Positions 1-5,625 of a stretch of 8,123 nt of DNA are shown in pieces. The stretch is from an uncultured Bacteroidota bacterium. Its GTDB lineage: Bacteria > Bacteroidota > Bacteroidia > Bacteroidales > P3. The DNA is taken from contig URCX01000094.1 of NCBI GenBank assembly GCA_900546465.1, positions 1 to 8,123 on the forward strand, written 5' to 3'. Position numbers and translations under genes: made by a program. Position 1 is the stretch's first letter, and the number at the start of each line of letters is the position of its first letter. The notes below the pieces were generated by a model, which did not search any database, was not told the DNA's origin, and was given only the letters and a program-made list of their open reading frames with translations.

Positions 1-659
1 TGCTCATGGCGGTATTCCTTTATGATCTTCTTTGCCTCTTCCTGCACAGGAGGCATGACCTCTTCCACCGCCAATAAAGCCTTAGATGCGGTTTCTTCCC
101 GTTCCGCTTCTTCGCTTCCGGTCTCCGGTTTCACCTCCTGCGGCACATCACTTTTTTCAATCGCCGTTTCGCCGGAATAAACCGCCGATTCTTTCTTTTC
201 AATCTCCGATTTATTTTCGTGAACCGGCGTTTTATTTTCATCTTTCGCAACAAGCTCTTTTTCAATGCTCTTTTCAGTGCATGTTTTCTGCGAAACCTTA
301 CCAGCAAGAGCAGCGCTTGCGACTTGTTCCTGTCTTCGGTCGCCATCGGAAAGCGGCAACAGCACGACAAGCAACAGAAGCACGGCTGCGGCAGCGGAAA
401 TCCACGCATACGAAGGCATTTTCAATACCAAGGATTTCTTCTTCCCTCCCGTGGCAAGGCGGAACAAACCATCCTTGTCCTCGAATACTATGTCCGAAGG
501 CTCTTCCAATTTCTCTTCCTTGTCGTAAGCCTGCAAGAGAGCGGCGTATTGCGGATTCTTTTCCAAGAACACCTCCAATTCCTTCGCCTCCTCTCTGCTC
601 AAATTGCCCTCTGCATAATCGAAAAGCAAAGCCTCTATATTTTCTTTCTTTATCTTCAT
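1..659 (-). CDS. Anti-sigma-factor-like single-pass membrane protein (C-terminus outside window)
   Basis: The frame is open from an ATG at 659 down to the left edge: 219 codons with no stop, so the 3' end is missing. Residues 1-40 begin MKIKKENIEALLFDYAEGNL and continue as an acidic helical segment ending in EKNPQ. This is the N-terminal pattern of the small cytoplasmic domains that sit beside ECF sigma factors in Bacteroidota. The zinc-binding HxxxCxxC motif of classical anti-sigma factors is absent. A run of basic residues (GGKKK, 71-75) precedes one hydrophobic segment at about 84-104 (alanine, leucine and valine), so the protein is probably a single-pass inner-membrane protein with the N-terminus in the cytoplasm. 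Beyond it is a long, highly charged Lys/Glu-rich low-complexity tail, predicted periplasmic. The gene starts 8 bp after the sigma factor stop, so the two are almost certainly cotranscribed. Likely role: binds and restrains that sigma factor. This rests on context and N-terminal resemblance; the full protein is not visible. Confidence 0.8.
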   Translation of the reverse strand, partial: MKIKKENIEALLFDYAEGNLSREEAKELEVFLEKNPQYAALLQAYDKEEKLEEPSDIVFEDKDGLFRLATGGKKKSLVLKMPSYAWISAAAAVLLLLVVLLPLSDGDRRQEQVASAALAGKVSQKTCTEKSIEKELVAKDENKTPVHENKSEIEKKESAVYSGETAIEKSDVPQEVKPETGSEEAEREETASKALLAVEEVMPPVQEEAKKIIKEYRHE

Positions 660-667
660 GTTTTTGT

Positions 668-1129
668 TTATAGTTTTGACTTTAACTCTTTGAGCTTCAC
701 TCTTGCCCGAAAGATATTTATCTTTACATTCTCTTCACTCATCTGCATTATCTCTGCAATCTCCCTGATTGAGAAACCCTGCCAATCCTTCAACATCAGA
801 CATTGCCTCATTTTCTCACTCAAACGGCTTGTCAGATAATCAATCAGCTGTTTGTTTTCCAACTTATCCGTAGTCGGTTCGGCAGTAAAGACGGCATTTT
901 GCCTCACTCTCTTATAGCGAATGCTCTTCAACATATTGTTATGAGCCGTTGCAAAAAGCCAATTCTTCACCTTAGCCTCCTCAATCTCCCTGCCATGTTT
1001 CCAAAGCGAAACAAAAGTATCCTGCAATATGTCCTTAGCAGTATCATAATCCCCAAGGTTCTTCACAAGATAACGGAACAAACCATCCGAGTGCAGTTCT
1101 ATATGCAGTTGAAACTCCTTTTCGTTCAC
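668..1129 (-). CDS. ECF-family RNA polymerase sigma factor
   Basis: Encodes a 153-residue sigma-70 family ECF factor, which directs RNA polymerase to a small regulon. Region 2 covers roughly residues 10-75: DGLFRYLVKNLGDYDTAKDI, then LQDTFVSLWKH (core binding and -10 recognition), then NWLFATAHNNMLKSIRYKR. Region 4 covers about 92-150 and contains the -35-binding helix-turn-helix around GFSIREIAEIMQMSEENVK, followed by INIFRARVKLKEL. I place the start at the GTG at 1129, giving VNEKEFQLHIEL, where family members usually begin. The frame also stays open to a TTG at 1174 (168 residues), but the extra 15 residues are not typical, and a candidate ECF promoter at 1153-1182 would put the transcript start after that TTG. 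The next gene downstream is the anti-sigma-like membrane protein, 8 bp away, probably translationally linked. The signal sensed is not evident. Confidence 0.9.
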   Translation of the reverse strand: MNEKEFQLHIELHSDGLFRYLVKNLGDYDTAKDILQDTFVSLWKHGREIEEAKVKNWLFATAHNNMLKSIRYKRVRQNAVFTAEPTTDKLENKQLIDYLTSRLSEKMRQCLMLKDWQGFSIREIAEIMQMSEENVKINIFRARVKLKELKSKL

Positions 1130-1152
1130 TTCTTCTTTACAGCTTTTTATAC

Positions 1153-1182
1153 TAAGACCCCTGACGGGTGGCAAAAGTTACA
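1153..1182 (-). promoter_or_regulatory. Candidate ECF-type promoter upstream of the sigma factor gene
   Basis: On the minus strand TGTAAC (1182-1177) is followed 18 bp later by GTCTTA (1158-1153). This resembles the usual -35 AAC / -10 GTC layout of ECF promoters and would allow autoregulation by the encoded sigma factor. The predicted start of transcription, near 1145, lies upstream of the GTG at 1129 but inside the longer TTG-initiated frame, which favours the GTG start. This is read by eye from short motifs and is tentative. Confidence 0.35.
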
Positions 1183-1341
1183 GAGCAAAGCAGAAAAAAG
1201 CATTTTTCCTGTCAAAGTCCTGCAAGCACCACTTGAAATCGGCAATTCTTTAACACCAAATCAAAACGCAAAGCCCTTAAAAGAAAGTATATCCCCTAAA
1301 AGGAATGTTTTTCTAAAACTCTATCTGATAATCATTTACCG

Positions 1342-1425
1342 AAACGCCCTTTCAGAAAAATAAAAGGGCGAAAGAATTTATTGAAACGCCGAAAGAAAAA
1401 ATTGAAAGGGCGAAAGACCGGACGG
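1342..1425. repeat. Degenerate tandem repeat, 4 units of exactly 21 bp
   Basis: Units begin at 1342, 1363, 1384 and 1405. Their first 13 bases are AAACGCCCTTTCA, AAAGGGCGAAAGA, AAACGCCGAAAGA and AAAGGGCGAAAGA. The second and fourth are identical over 13 bp and lie 42 bp apart, and the cores alternate between an AAACGCC type and an AAAGGGCG type. The period equals two turns of the DNA helix. Units one and two also form an 8-bp inverted repeat (CGCCCTTT at 1345-1352, AAAGGGCG at 1363-1370). Function unknown. The position between two divergent promoters would suit a protein-binding array, but a simple minisatellite is equally possible. Confidence 0.7.
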
Positions 1426-1485
1426 AGGTTTTATAGTATGCTGCAAGAAGGCTCTTCGGAGAGAGAGGATTTATGCGTTTTTTTG

Positions 1486-1493
1486 TATCTTTG
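1486..1493 (+). promoter_or_regulatory. Bacteroidota -7 promoter box for trmH
   Basis: TATCTTTG matches the Bacteroidota housekeeping -7 consensus TAnnTTTG exactly. No clear TTTG -33 box is visible at the expected 19-21 bp upstream. Transcription would begin near 1500, giving a leader of about 38 nt to the ATG at 1538. Confidence 0.6.
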
Positions 1494-1537
1494 TACCTTG
1501 GCAGAGGGAAAGGGAGGTGTAATAAATTTTGTAAGAG

Positions 1538-2272
1538 ATGAAATCAGATATTTTGACCTTAGAGCAGAAGCAGAAGTATTATGAGGCTTTGTGCGAGATG
1601 CTTCAGCCTGAGAGAGTGGCTTTGTTCGAGAGTATTATAGAGAATAGGACGGATAAATTATGCGTTGTGTTGGAGGATATTTACCAGCCGCAGAATGCTT
1701 CGGCGGTATTGAGAACTTGCGAATGCCTCGGACTGCAAGAAGTGCATGTGATAGAGAATAATAACGAATACAGAATAAATCCCGACGTAGCTTTGGGATC
1801 AAGTAAATGGATTGACATTCATCGTTACAACAGAAAAGAGAATAATACCGTCGATTGTCTTTCGGCATTGAAGGCAAGAGGTTACAGAATTGTTGCCACC
1901 CTGCCGGCAGAGAAAGATGTGTCGCTTCCGGAGGTGAGTGTGGACGAACCATTGGCAGTTGTATTCGGCAATGAGTTGGAAGGCTTGTCGCAAACGACCA
2001 AGGAAATGGCAGACATCTGCATGAAAATCCCCATGTACGGTTTTACGGAGAGCTTTAACATATCTGTTTCGGCAGCAATCAGCATGTACAGCCTGACAGA
2101 AAAGTTGCGTAATAGCGGAAAAGCCCTCAATCTCTCACCGGAACGCAGATTGGACACCCTGATAAAGTGGGCTAAGCACAGCATACGCCATAGCGATGCC
2201 GTGGAAAGAGAACTTCACAAACGTCTTTTCGAGAAAAAGCAGATGGAAAATGGAAACAGAGAAAATATATAA
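1538..2272 (+). CDS. trmH: TrmH/SpoU-family RNA 2'-O-ribose methyltransferase
   Basis: A 244-residue SPOUT-class enzyme that transfers a methyl group from S-adenosylmethionine to a ribose 2'-OH; TrmH proper modifies G18 in the tRNA D-loop. The three family motifs are present and in order: motif 1 NASAVLRT (53-60, with Arg59 matching the catalytic arginine), motif 2 VFGNELEGLS (142-151), and motif 3 IPMYGFTESFNISVSAAI (164-181), which forms the knotted SAM-binding and dimer interface. The C-terminal extension after about 185 is helical and rich in Arg/Lys, as expected for tRNA contact. Length is close to E. coli TrmH. The ATG start lacks a well-placed Shine-Dalgarno, which is normal here; a purine-rich AGGGAGG at 1511-1517 is too far upstream. 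The last 23 bases overlap the DNA methyltransferase remnant in another frame, so the final residues may have been altered by that rearrangement. The SpoU family assignment is secure; the exact target (tRNA G18 or another RNA) is inferred. Confidence 0.92.
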   Translation: MKSDILTLEQKQKYYEALCEMLQPERVALFESIIENRTDKLCVVLEDIYQPQNASAVLRTCECLGLQEVHVIENNNEYRINPDVALGSSKWIDIHRYNRKENNTVDCLSALKARGYRIVATLPAEKDVSLPEVSVDEPLAVVFGNELEGLSQTTKEMADICMKIPMYGFTESFNISVSAAISMYSLTEKLRNSGKALNLSPERRLDTLIKWAKHSIRHSDAVERELHKRLFEKKQMENGNRENI

Positions 2273-2372
2273 TGAGAATTGCTTGCAGACAATGGCAAGA
2301 ATGGAGCCGGAAAGCGTTGACTTTGTCTTAACCTCCCCTCCATACGATGCCATACGCAATTATAAATTGTGA
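2250..2372 (+). pseudogene. N-terminal remnant of a DNA (N4-cytosine/N6-adenine) methyltransferase
   Basis: A 40-codon frame starts at the ATG at 2250, inside the end of trmH and in a different frame, and stops with TGA at 2370-2372. It encodes KIYNENCLQTMARM (5-18), then ESVDFVLTSPPYDAIRNYK (21-39). This is the characteristic opening of beta-class restriction-modification DNA methyltransferases: an IYNxDCL-type start, then VDxVxTSPPYD, whose TSPPY is catalytic motif IV and binds the flipped base. Intact enzymes are usually several hundred residues and also need the SAM-binding FxGxG motif, which is absent. Homology stops around 2366 and the promoter of the next gene begins 8 bp after the stop, so the rest of the gene was deleted or displaced. 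The peptide cannot be an active methyltransferase. It could still be translated by coupling to trmH. Confidence 0.75.
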
Positions 2373-2379
2373 AAATGCT

Positions 2380-2387
2380 TATCTTTG
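2380..2387 (+). promoter_or_regulatory. Bacteroidota -7 promoter box for the rlmI-like gene
   Basis: TATCTTTG, an exact TAnnTTTG match, lies 8 bp past the stop of the methyltransferase remnant. Transcription would begin near 2394, leaving a leader of about 50-57 nt. No good -33 TTTG is visible, perhaps because the region just upstream was rearranged. Confidence 0.55.
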
Positions 2388-2450
2388 CAGTCGTAAATGC
2401 TTAGTCCGTGCCGTTTATCGGCAGGTGTTTAATTGGAATTGATGGATAAA

Positions 2451-3641
2451 ATGAATGTAAAGCAGGCAATACTTTTATGCGGTAAGGAGAAGTCTCTTTC
2501 TCGCAGGCATCCGTGGTTGTTTTCCGGTGCTTTGAAGACTGTGGAAAAAGGTGTGCAGGAAGGAGATGTGGTAAGGGTGTTGTCAAGCGATGGGGAATTT
2601 CTCTGTCTCGGTTTATGGCAGAGTGGAAGTATTGCTGTCAAGATATTGAGTTTTGATGATGTTGAGATAAACTACGATTTTATTCTTGAAAGAGTGCAAA
2701 AGGCTGTGGAATTGCGGCGTCTTTGCGGATTGTTTGAGGATAAGGAGACAACGATATTCAGACTTGTCAACGGGGAAGGCGACTTTTTGCCTTCTCTTAT
2801 TGCAGATTACTATGATGGATTGCTTGTTGTGCAGTTTCACAGTGTCGGAATGTGGAGATTGAAAGAGGAGATTGTCAAGGCTTTCCGACAGGTTTTGCAA
2901 TCGGCTTGCAAGGCTGTGTTCTCCAAATCTTCTTCTACTTTACCGAAACAAGGCGGGCTAAGTGCAAAGGACGAGTTTCTTTTCGGCAATTTGCCCGAAG
3001 ATTGGTTCGCCAAAGAAAACGGCTTGACTTATCGCATAGATTACGCCTTGGGACAAAAGACCGGTTTTTTCATCGACCAAAGGGAAAACCGCCGATTGGT
3101 CGGAGAATATGCCAAAGGCAGGAGGGTGTTGAATGCTTTCGCTTATACGGGCGGCTTCTCGCTTTCTGCTCTCAAAGGCGGGGCAAAAGAACTTGTCAGC
3201 TTGGATATTTCGGCAAGAGCAGTGGAGATTTGCGAAAAGAATGCGGAGATGAATTTTCCTCAGAACGGCATACATAGAGGAGAGGTTGCCGATGTATTGG
3301 ATTATCTCGATAGTTTGGAAAAAGGACGCTTCGACTTGATAATCTTGGATCCGCCTGCCTTTGCCAAACATCAGCGAAACCTGCAACAGGCTCTCAAAGG
3401 TTACAGAGCCATCAATCAAAAGGCAATGGAGAAGATAGCCGGCGGCGGATTGCTTTTTACATTTTCTTGTTCGCAAGCGGTGAGCAAGGACGACTTTGCC
3501 ACCATGCTTTTCAGCTGTGCAGCCCTCTCGGGCAGAAAAGTCCGCATAATCAAGCAGCTTGCCGCAGGTGCAGACCACCCTCAAAGTATTTTCCACCCCG
3601 AAGGTTGTTATCTGAAAGGCACACTGCTCTATGTGGAGTAG
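2451..3641 (+). CDS. rlmI: RlmI-like 23S rRNA (cytosine-5-)-methyltransferase with PUA domain
   Basis: A 396-residue class I SAM-dependent methyltransferase, the same length as E. coli RlmI (YccW), which makes m5C1962 in 23S rRNA. An N-terminal PUA RNA-binding domain (about 1-75) contains GKEKSLSRRHPWLFSGAL. A central region follows, with FRLVNGEGDFLPSLIADYYD. The methyltransferase domain has GQKTGFFIDQREN (201-213), the SAM-binding NAFAYTGGFS (228-237), the acidic ribose-binding LDIS, catalytic-loop LDPPAFAK (299-306) and FSCS (338-341), whose Cys340 is a candidate catalytic residue. The protein ends with the family signature DHP..HPEG.YLKG (375-389). I chose ATG 2451 (MNVKQAILL) because it aligns with the known family start; ATG 2442 would add three residues. 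It has its own -7 box and stands alone with no downstream partner except mscL, which has a separate promoter. The exact target nucleotide is inferred from similarity. Confidence 0.92.
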   Translation: MNVKQAILLCGKEKSLSRRHPWLFSGALKTVEKGVQEGDVVRVLSSDGEFLCLGLWQSGSIAVKILSFDDVEINYDFILERVQKAVELRRLCGLFEDKETTIFRLVNGEGDFLPSLIADYYDGLLVVQFHSVGMWRLKEEIVKAFRQVLQSACKAVFSKSSSTLPKQGGLSAKDEFLFGNLPEDWFAKENGLTYRIDYALGQKTGFFIDQRENRRLVGEYAKGRRVLNAFAYTGGFSLSALKGGAKELVSLDISARAVEICEKNAEMNFPQNGIHRGEVADVLDYLDSLEKGRFDLIILDPPAFAKHQRNLQQALKGYRAINQKAMEKIAGGGLLFTFSCSQAVSKDDFATMLFSCAALSGRKVRIIKQLAAGADHPQSIFHPEGCYLKGTLLYVE

Positions 3642-3664
3642 GAAAAGGAGGATTTTGCGATGGT

Positions 3665-3696
3665 TTTGTTCGTTTTACGATTTCTTCGTACCTTTG
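3665..3696 (+). promoter_or_regulatory. Bacteroidota promoter for mscL (TTTG-N20-TACCTTTG)
   Basis: TTTG at 3665-3668 and TACCTTTG at 3689-3696 are separated by 20 bp. Both boxes of the Bacteroidota housekeeping promoter are present at near-consensus spacing. Transcription would start near 3703, leaving a leader of about 20 nt before the mscL ATG at 3724. Confidence 0.7.
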
Positions 3697-3723
3697 CGAT
3701 ATCGGTAAAAAAGGATTGAGGAT

Positions 3724-4149
3724 ATGAAAATGAAGAAAGTAATTGAGGATTTCAAGGCTTTTGCCATCAAAGGCAATATGATAGACATGGCAGTCGGCAT
3801 TATCATAGGCGGAGCCTTCGGAAAGATTATCACTTCCTTGGTGAATGATGTTGTAATGCCTGTTTTGGGCTTGTTAATCGGCGGAGTGAACTTCACGGAT
3901 TTGAAGTTTACTTTGAAAGAAGCTGTTTTCGAAGCAGGAAAAGAAGTATCGCCGGCTGTAACTCTCAATATCGGCAACTTCATTCAGGTTGTTTTCGATT
4001 TCCTTGTGGTCGCTTGGGCGATATTTTTCTTTATTCGCTTGTTGGCAAAATTGAAACGAAAGAAGGAAACCAAGCTTGTTGAACCGGAAAAGCCGAGTGC
4101 GGAGGTTAAGTTGTTGGAAGAAATACGTGATATTCTGAAAAGCAAATAG
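3724..4149 (+). CDS. mscL: Large-conductance mechanosensitive channel MscL
   Basis: A 141-residue inner-membrane channel that opens under membrane tension and releases solutes during osmotic downshock; it works as a homopentamer. The N-terminal amphipathic helix and first transmembrane helix contain the family signature: FKAFAIKGNMIDMAVGIIIG, then GAFGKIITSLVNDVVMP (roughly residues 10-46), including the Gly/Ala/Val-rich pore-lining stretch. A periplasmic loop follows (about 50-82). The second transmembrane helix spans about 84-108 (FIQVVFDFLVVAWAIFFFI) and ends in the usual basic RLLAKLKRKKE. The C-terminal helix SAEVKLLEEIRDILK (125-139) forms the cytoplasmic bundle. Length is typical (about 136-140). 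ATG 3724 and ATG 3730 are both possible starts, differing by two residues. The gene has its own promoter and is followed by an intrinsic terminator, so it is monocistronic. Confidence 0.97.
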   Translation: MKMKKVIEDFKAFAIKGNMIDMAVGIIIGGAFGKIITSLVNDVVMPVLGLLIGGVNFTDLKFTLKEAVFEAGKEVSPAVTLNIGNFIQVVFDFLVVAWAIFFFIRLLAKLKRKKETKLVEPEKPSAEVKLLEEIRDILKSK

Positions 4150-4188
4150 CGGTAAGCCGATTATTTGTTATAATTTTATTGGTTTGAG

Positions 4189-4215
4189 ACGGGAAACGGA
4201 GGTTTCCCGTTTTTT
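4189..4215 (+). terminator. Intrinsic terminator downstream of mscL
   Basis: A perfect 9-bp stem, ACGGGAAAC (4189-4197) paired with GTTTCCCGT (4202-4210), has a GGAG loop and runs into a T tract ending at 4215. This is a textbook rho-independent terminator 39 bp after the mscL stop. The minus-strand copy has no T tract, so it acts on plus-strand transcripts only. Confidence 0.92.
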
Positions 4216-4365
4216 GTACGGTTTTCTATATTTGTTCTTTGATGCTTGCTTGTCGAATTTAAGGGTATATGTAATTGTTTTTGGTGTTTTCATGGTTTGG
4301 AATAGGCATTTGAAGCGGTGTATGAGTATTTGTGATTACGATTATGCGAAAACAGCTCTATTGAT

Positions 4366-4396
4366 TTTGGGGTATTGTGTATTTTTGCTATTTTTG
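4366..4396 (+). promoter_or_regulatory. Bacteroidota promoter for the truncated glnN (TTTG-N19-TATTTTTG)
   Basis: TTTG at 4366-4369 and TATTTTTG at 4389-4396 are separated by exactly 19 bp, the best-formed promoter in the window. Transcription would begin near 4403 and read into the glutamine synthetase remnant at 4427. The 150 bp between the mscL terminator and this promoter is T-rich and holds no gene I can support. Confidence 0.7.
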
Positions 4397-4426
4397 CAGT
4401 CGGAAAATCTTATAATTGATATCGGA

Positions 4427-4603
4427 ATGTCCAAGTTCAGATTTATGGCTTTGCAGGAATTGGCAGAGCATCGACCTTTGGAGGTTGAGAAAACAGCGGG
4501 TGAGATGGCAGATTATTACGGTTGCCATGTGTTTAATAGGAAAAATATGTTGCGTTATCTGCCTTTGAGTGCTGTGGAAGCAATAGATTCGGCAATATTT
4601 TAA
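4427..4603 (+). pseudogene. glnN: N-terminal remnant of type III glutamine synthetase (GlnN)
   Basis: A 58-codon frame begins MSKFRFMALQELAEHRPLEV and continues with MADYYGCHVFNRKNMLRYLP (residues 28-47) and LSAVEAIDSAIF before a TAA. This is the start of type III glutamine synthetases, recognised by an MSKxRFxALQxL opening, a DYxxxxVF motif and a MxxYLxxxAxxA helix. Intact proteins of this family are about 700 residues and make glutamine from glutamate, ammonia and ATP; all catalytic parts are missing here. None of the three frames downstream of 4603 continues the family sequence. The native-looking promoter and start codon are intact, so a short peptide may still be made. A real frame extends further upstream to a TTG at 4184, but that part crosses the mscL terminator and the promoter and is not coding. 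Identification is from memory of the family N-terminus. Confidence 0.7.
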
Positions 4604-4673
4604 GGAGATGAAGAGGAAGGGGAAGCAAAAAAAAACGGCTTATTAGTTAAAACGGGTGTTGAAAATTGCAATA

Positions 4674-4717
4674 TCACAAATGTGACTAAGATTTAACAAA
4701 TCTATATTCTCAAGAAT
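4674..4717. repeat. Three consecutive short inverted repeats between the glnN remnant and araC
   Basis: TCACA-AA-TGTGA (4674-4685), AGATTT-AAC-AAATCT (4689-4703) and ATTCT-CA-AGAAT (4706-4717) follow one another with 2-3 bp gaps; the last touches the araC stop codon. Stems are AT-rich and only 5-6 bp. They might form weak terminator-like structures for the minus-strand araC transcript or mark a recombination junction. Chance is possible in such AT-rich DNA. Confidence 0.4.
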
Positions 4718-5607
4718 CAAAAACGATAATCCTGTGGAGTTTTCCCTGTGATTCTTTTAAAATACTTACAGAAGAAGCTTGGATTCGGGAAATTTAAGTT
4801 GTCCGCTATTTCCGCCACAGTTTTATTGGTGTGGCGAAGCATCACTTTAGCTGCGGTTATAACGGCTTTGTCTATCCATTCCTTTGCCGTGATGCCGCTT
4901 ACCTGACGCACGACAGTACCTAAATAGCGTTCGGTGACACAAATCCTCTCGGCATAGAAGGATAAGTGGCGTTGCTCCCTGCAATGCTTGTTTACAAGAT
5001 AAATAAACCGGTCGAACATTGCTTTCTGCGTTGATCGTTGAGATGTTGTGGATGGCTGATGACTTACAAACAGTTCGTTGTAATAAGCCGTAATGGTGCT
5101 TATCATATTGCGAACAGCATCGTCTGTTTTGCTGTTGACAGCTATTTCGTAGAGCAATCTGAACATCTTGTCAAGAAGCAGCCCTTCGTTTTCCGTAACA
5201 GATATAATGCCATTCTTCAGTATTCCGGTAAAAAGATTCGGAAGTTTACCGAGATGTATAAGATGAAAGACATCTGCAGGGATGCCCATACCCGTTAGTT
5301 GGAGATCTTGGCTTATTTCTATTGGCTCAACGATGGTACCCGGTGTTATGAACACTATGTTCCCGGCTTCAATCGTGTACTCCTGCAGGTTGATGATTCC
5401 ACGCATATATCCACGTTTTACAATACCCATGCGGTAATCTTCAAGCAGATACGGATATTGGTTGGAATGAATGAACGACTTTAGGAAATCGTTCATGTCA
5501 ATAACTATTCCGAAGCTCTTCTTGAATAAGAACTGCGATGGAAACATGTTCTGCTGATTGAACGTATCGAACATTGTTTGTAGCGTGAGAAGTTTGGGCT
5601 GCTTCAT
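4717..5607 (-). CDS. AraC-family transcriptional regulator
   Basis: A 296-residue protein with a C-terminal AraC/XylS DNA-binding domain of about 100 residues. The first helix-turn-helix lies at about 213-237 (LSFYAERICVTERYLGTVVR). The second lies at 262-285 and ends in the family signature, KTVAEIADNLNFPNPSFFCK then YFKRITGKTPQDYRF. The N-terminal part (about 30-180) resembles a cupin-type effector/dimerisation domain, with a beta-rich stretch IINLQEYTIEAGNIVFITPG (71-90) typical of that fold. It is transcribed divergently from the efflux operon across a 189-bp intergenic region containing three copies of a 12-bp element, so it most likely controls that operon and itself. Its start at 5607 follows a minus-strand -7 box at 5657-5650. 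The inducing ligand is unknown; a toxic compound exported by the pump is the natural guess. Confidence 0.92.
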   Translation of the reverse strand: MKQPKLLTLQTMFDTFNQQNMFPSQFLFKKSFGIVIDMNDFLKSFIHSNQYPYLLEDYRMGIVKRGYMRGIINLQEYTIEAGNIVFITPGTIVEPIEISQDLQLTGMGIPADVFHLIHLGKLPNLFTGILKNGIISVTENEGLLLDKMFRLLYEIAVNSKTDDAVRNMISTITAYYNELFVSHQPSTTSQRSTQKAMFDRFIYLVNKHCREQRHLSFYAERICVTERYLGTVVRQVSGITAKEWIDKAVITAAKVMLRHTNKTVAEIADNLNFPNPSFFCKYFKRITGKTPQDYRF

Positions 5608-5625
5608 ATTTGTATTTTTTTGGAT

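Larger units (their letters stand above)
1130..1537. other. Divergent intergenic region (sigma factor / trmH)
   Basis: This 408-bp stretch separates two divergent transcription units and has no convincing gene. An open frame at 1381-1584 would start with TTG, is dominated by Arg/Lys/Glu low complexity over the repeat, and overlaps trmH out of frame, so it is not called. The region holds the candidate ECF promoter (1153-1182), an A-rich segment (about 1183-1340) with no feature I can name, the 21-bp tandem repeat (1342-1425) and the trmH -7 box (1486-1493). Confidence 0.7.

Noticed and set aside
86..673. Long plus-strand frames opposite the anti-sigma-like gene
   Set aside because: Pro/Arg/Ser-rich shadows of the minus-strand coding sequence, which has a family-like N-terminus, a membrane helix and operon context.
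1345..1370. Inverted repeat CGCCCTTT/AAAGGGCG as a terminator
   Set aside because: No T tract follows on either strand, and the arms are explained by the 21-bp repeat units.
1342..1425. CRISPR array
   Set aside because: Units are only 21 bp with no unique spacers of constant length, and no cas genes are nearby.
1381..1584. Open frame of 67 codons
   Set aside because: TTG start, composition dictated by the tandem repeat, overlaps the trmH start in another frame and has no recognisable features.
4184..4426. Upstream extension of the glnN remnant as a 139-residue membrane-like protein starting at TTG 4184
   Set aside because: It begins inside the mscL terminator hairpin and runs through a well-formed promoter; only the part after ATG 4427 shows family resemblance.
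4604..4650. Frameshifted continuation of glnN after the stop at 4603
   Set aside because: The three frames read acidic or basic low complexity and soon stop; none resembles the next part of the family.
4674..4685. CRP/FNR-type operator
   Set aside because: The half-sites are in the wrong order (TCACA then TGTGA with a 2-bp gap), and the site lies at a gene 3' end, not in a promoter.
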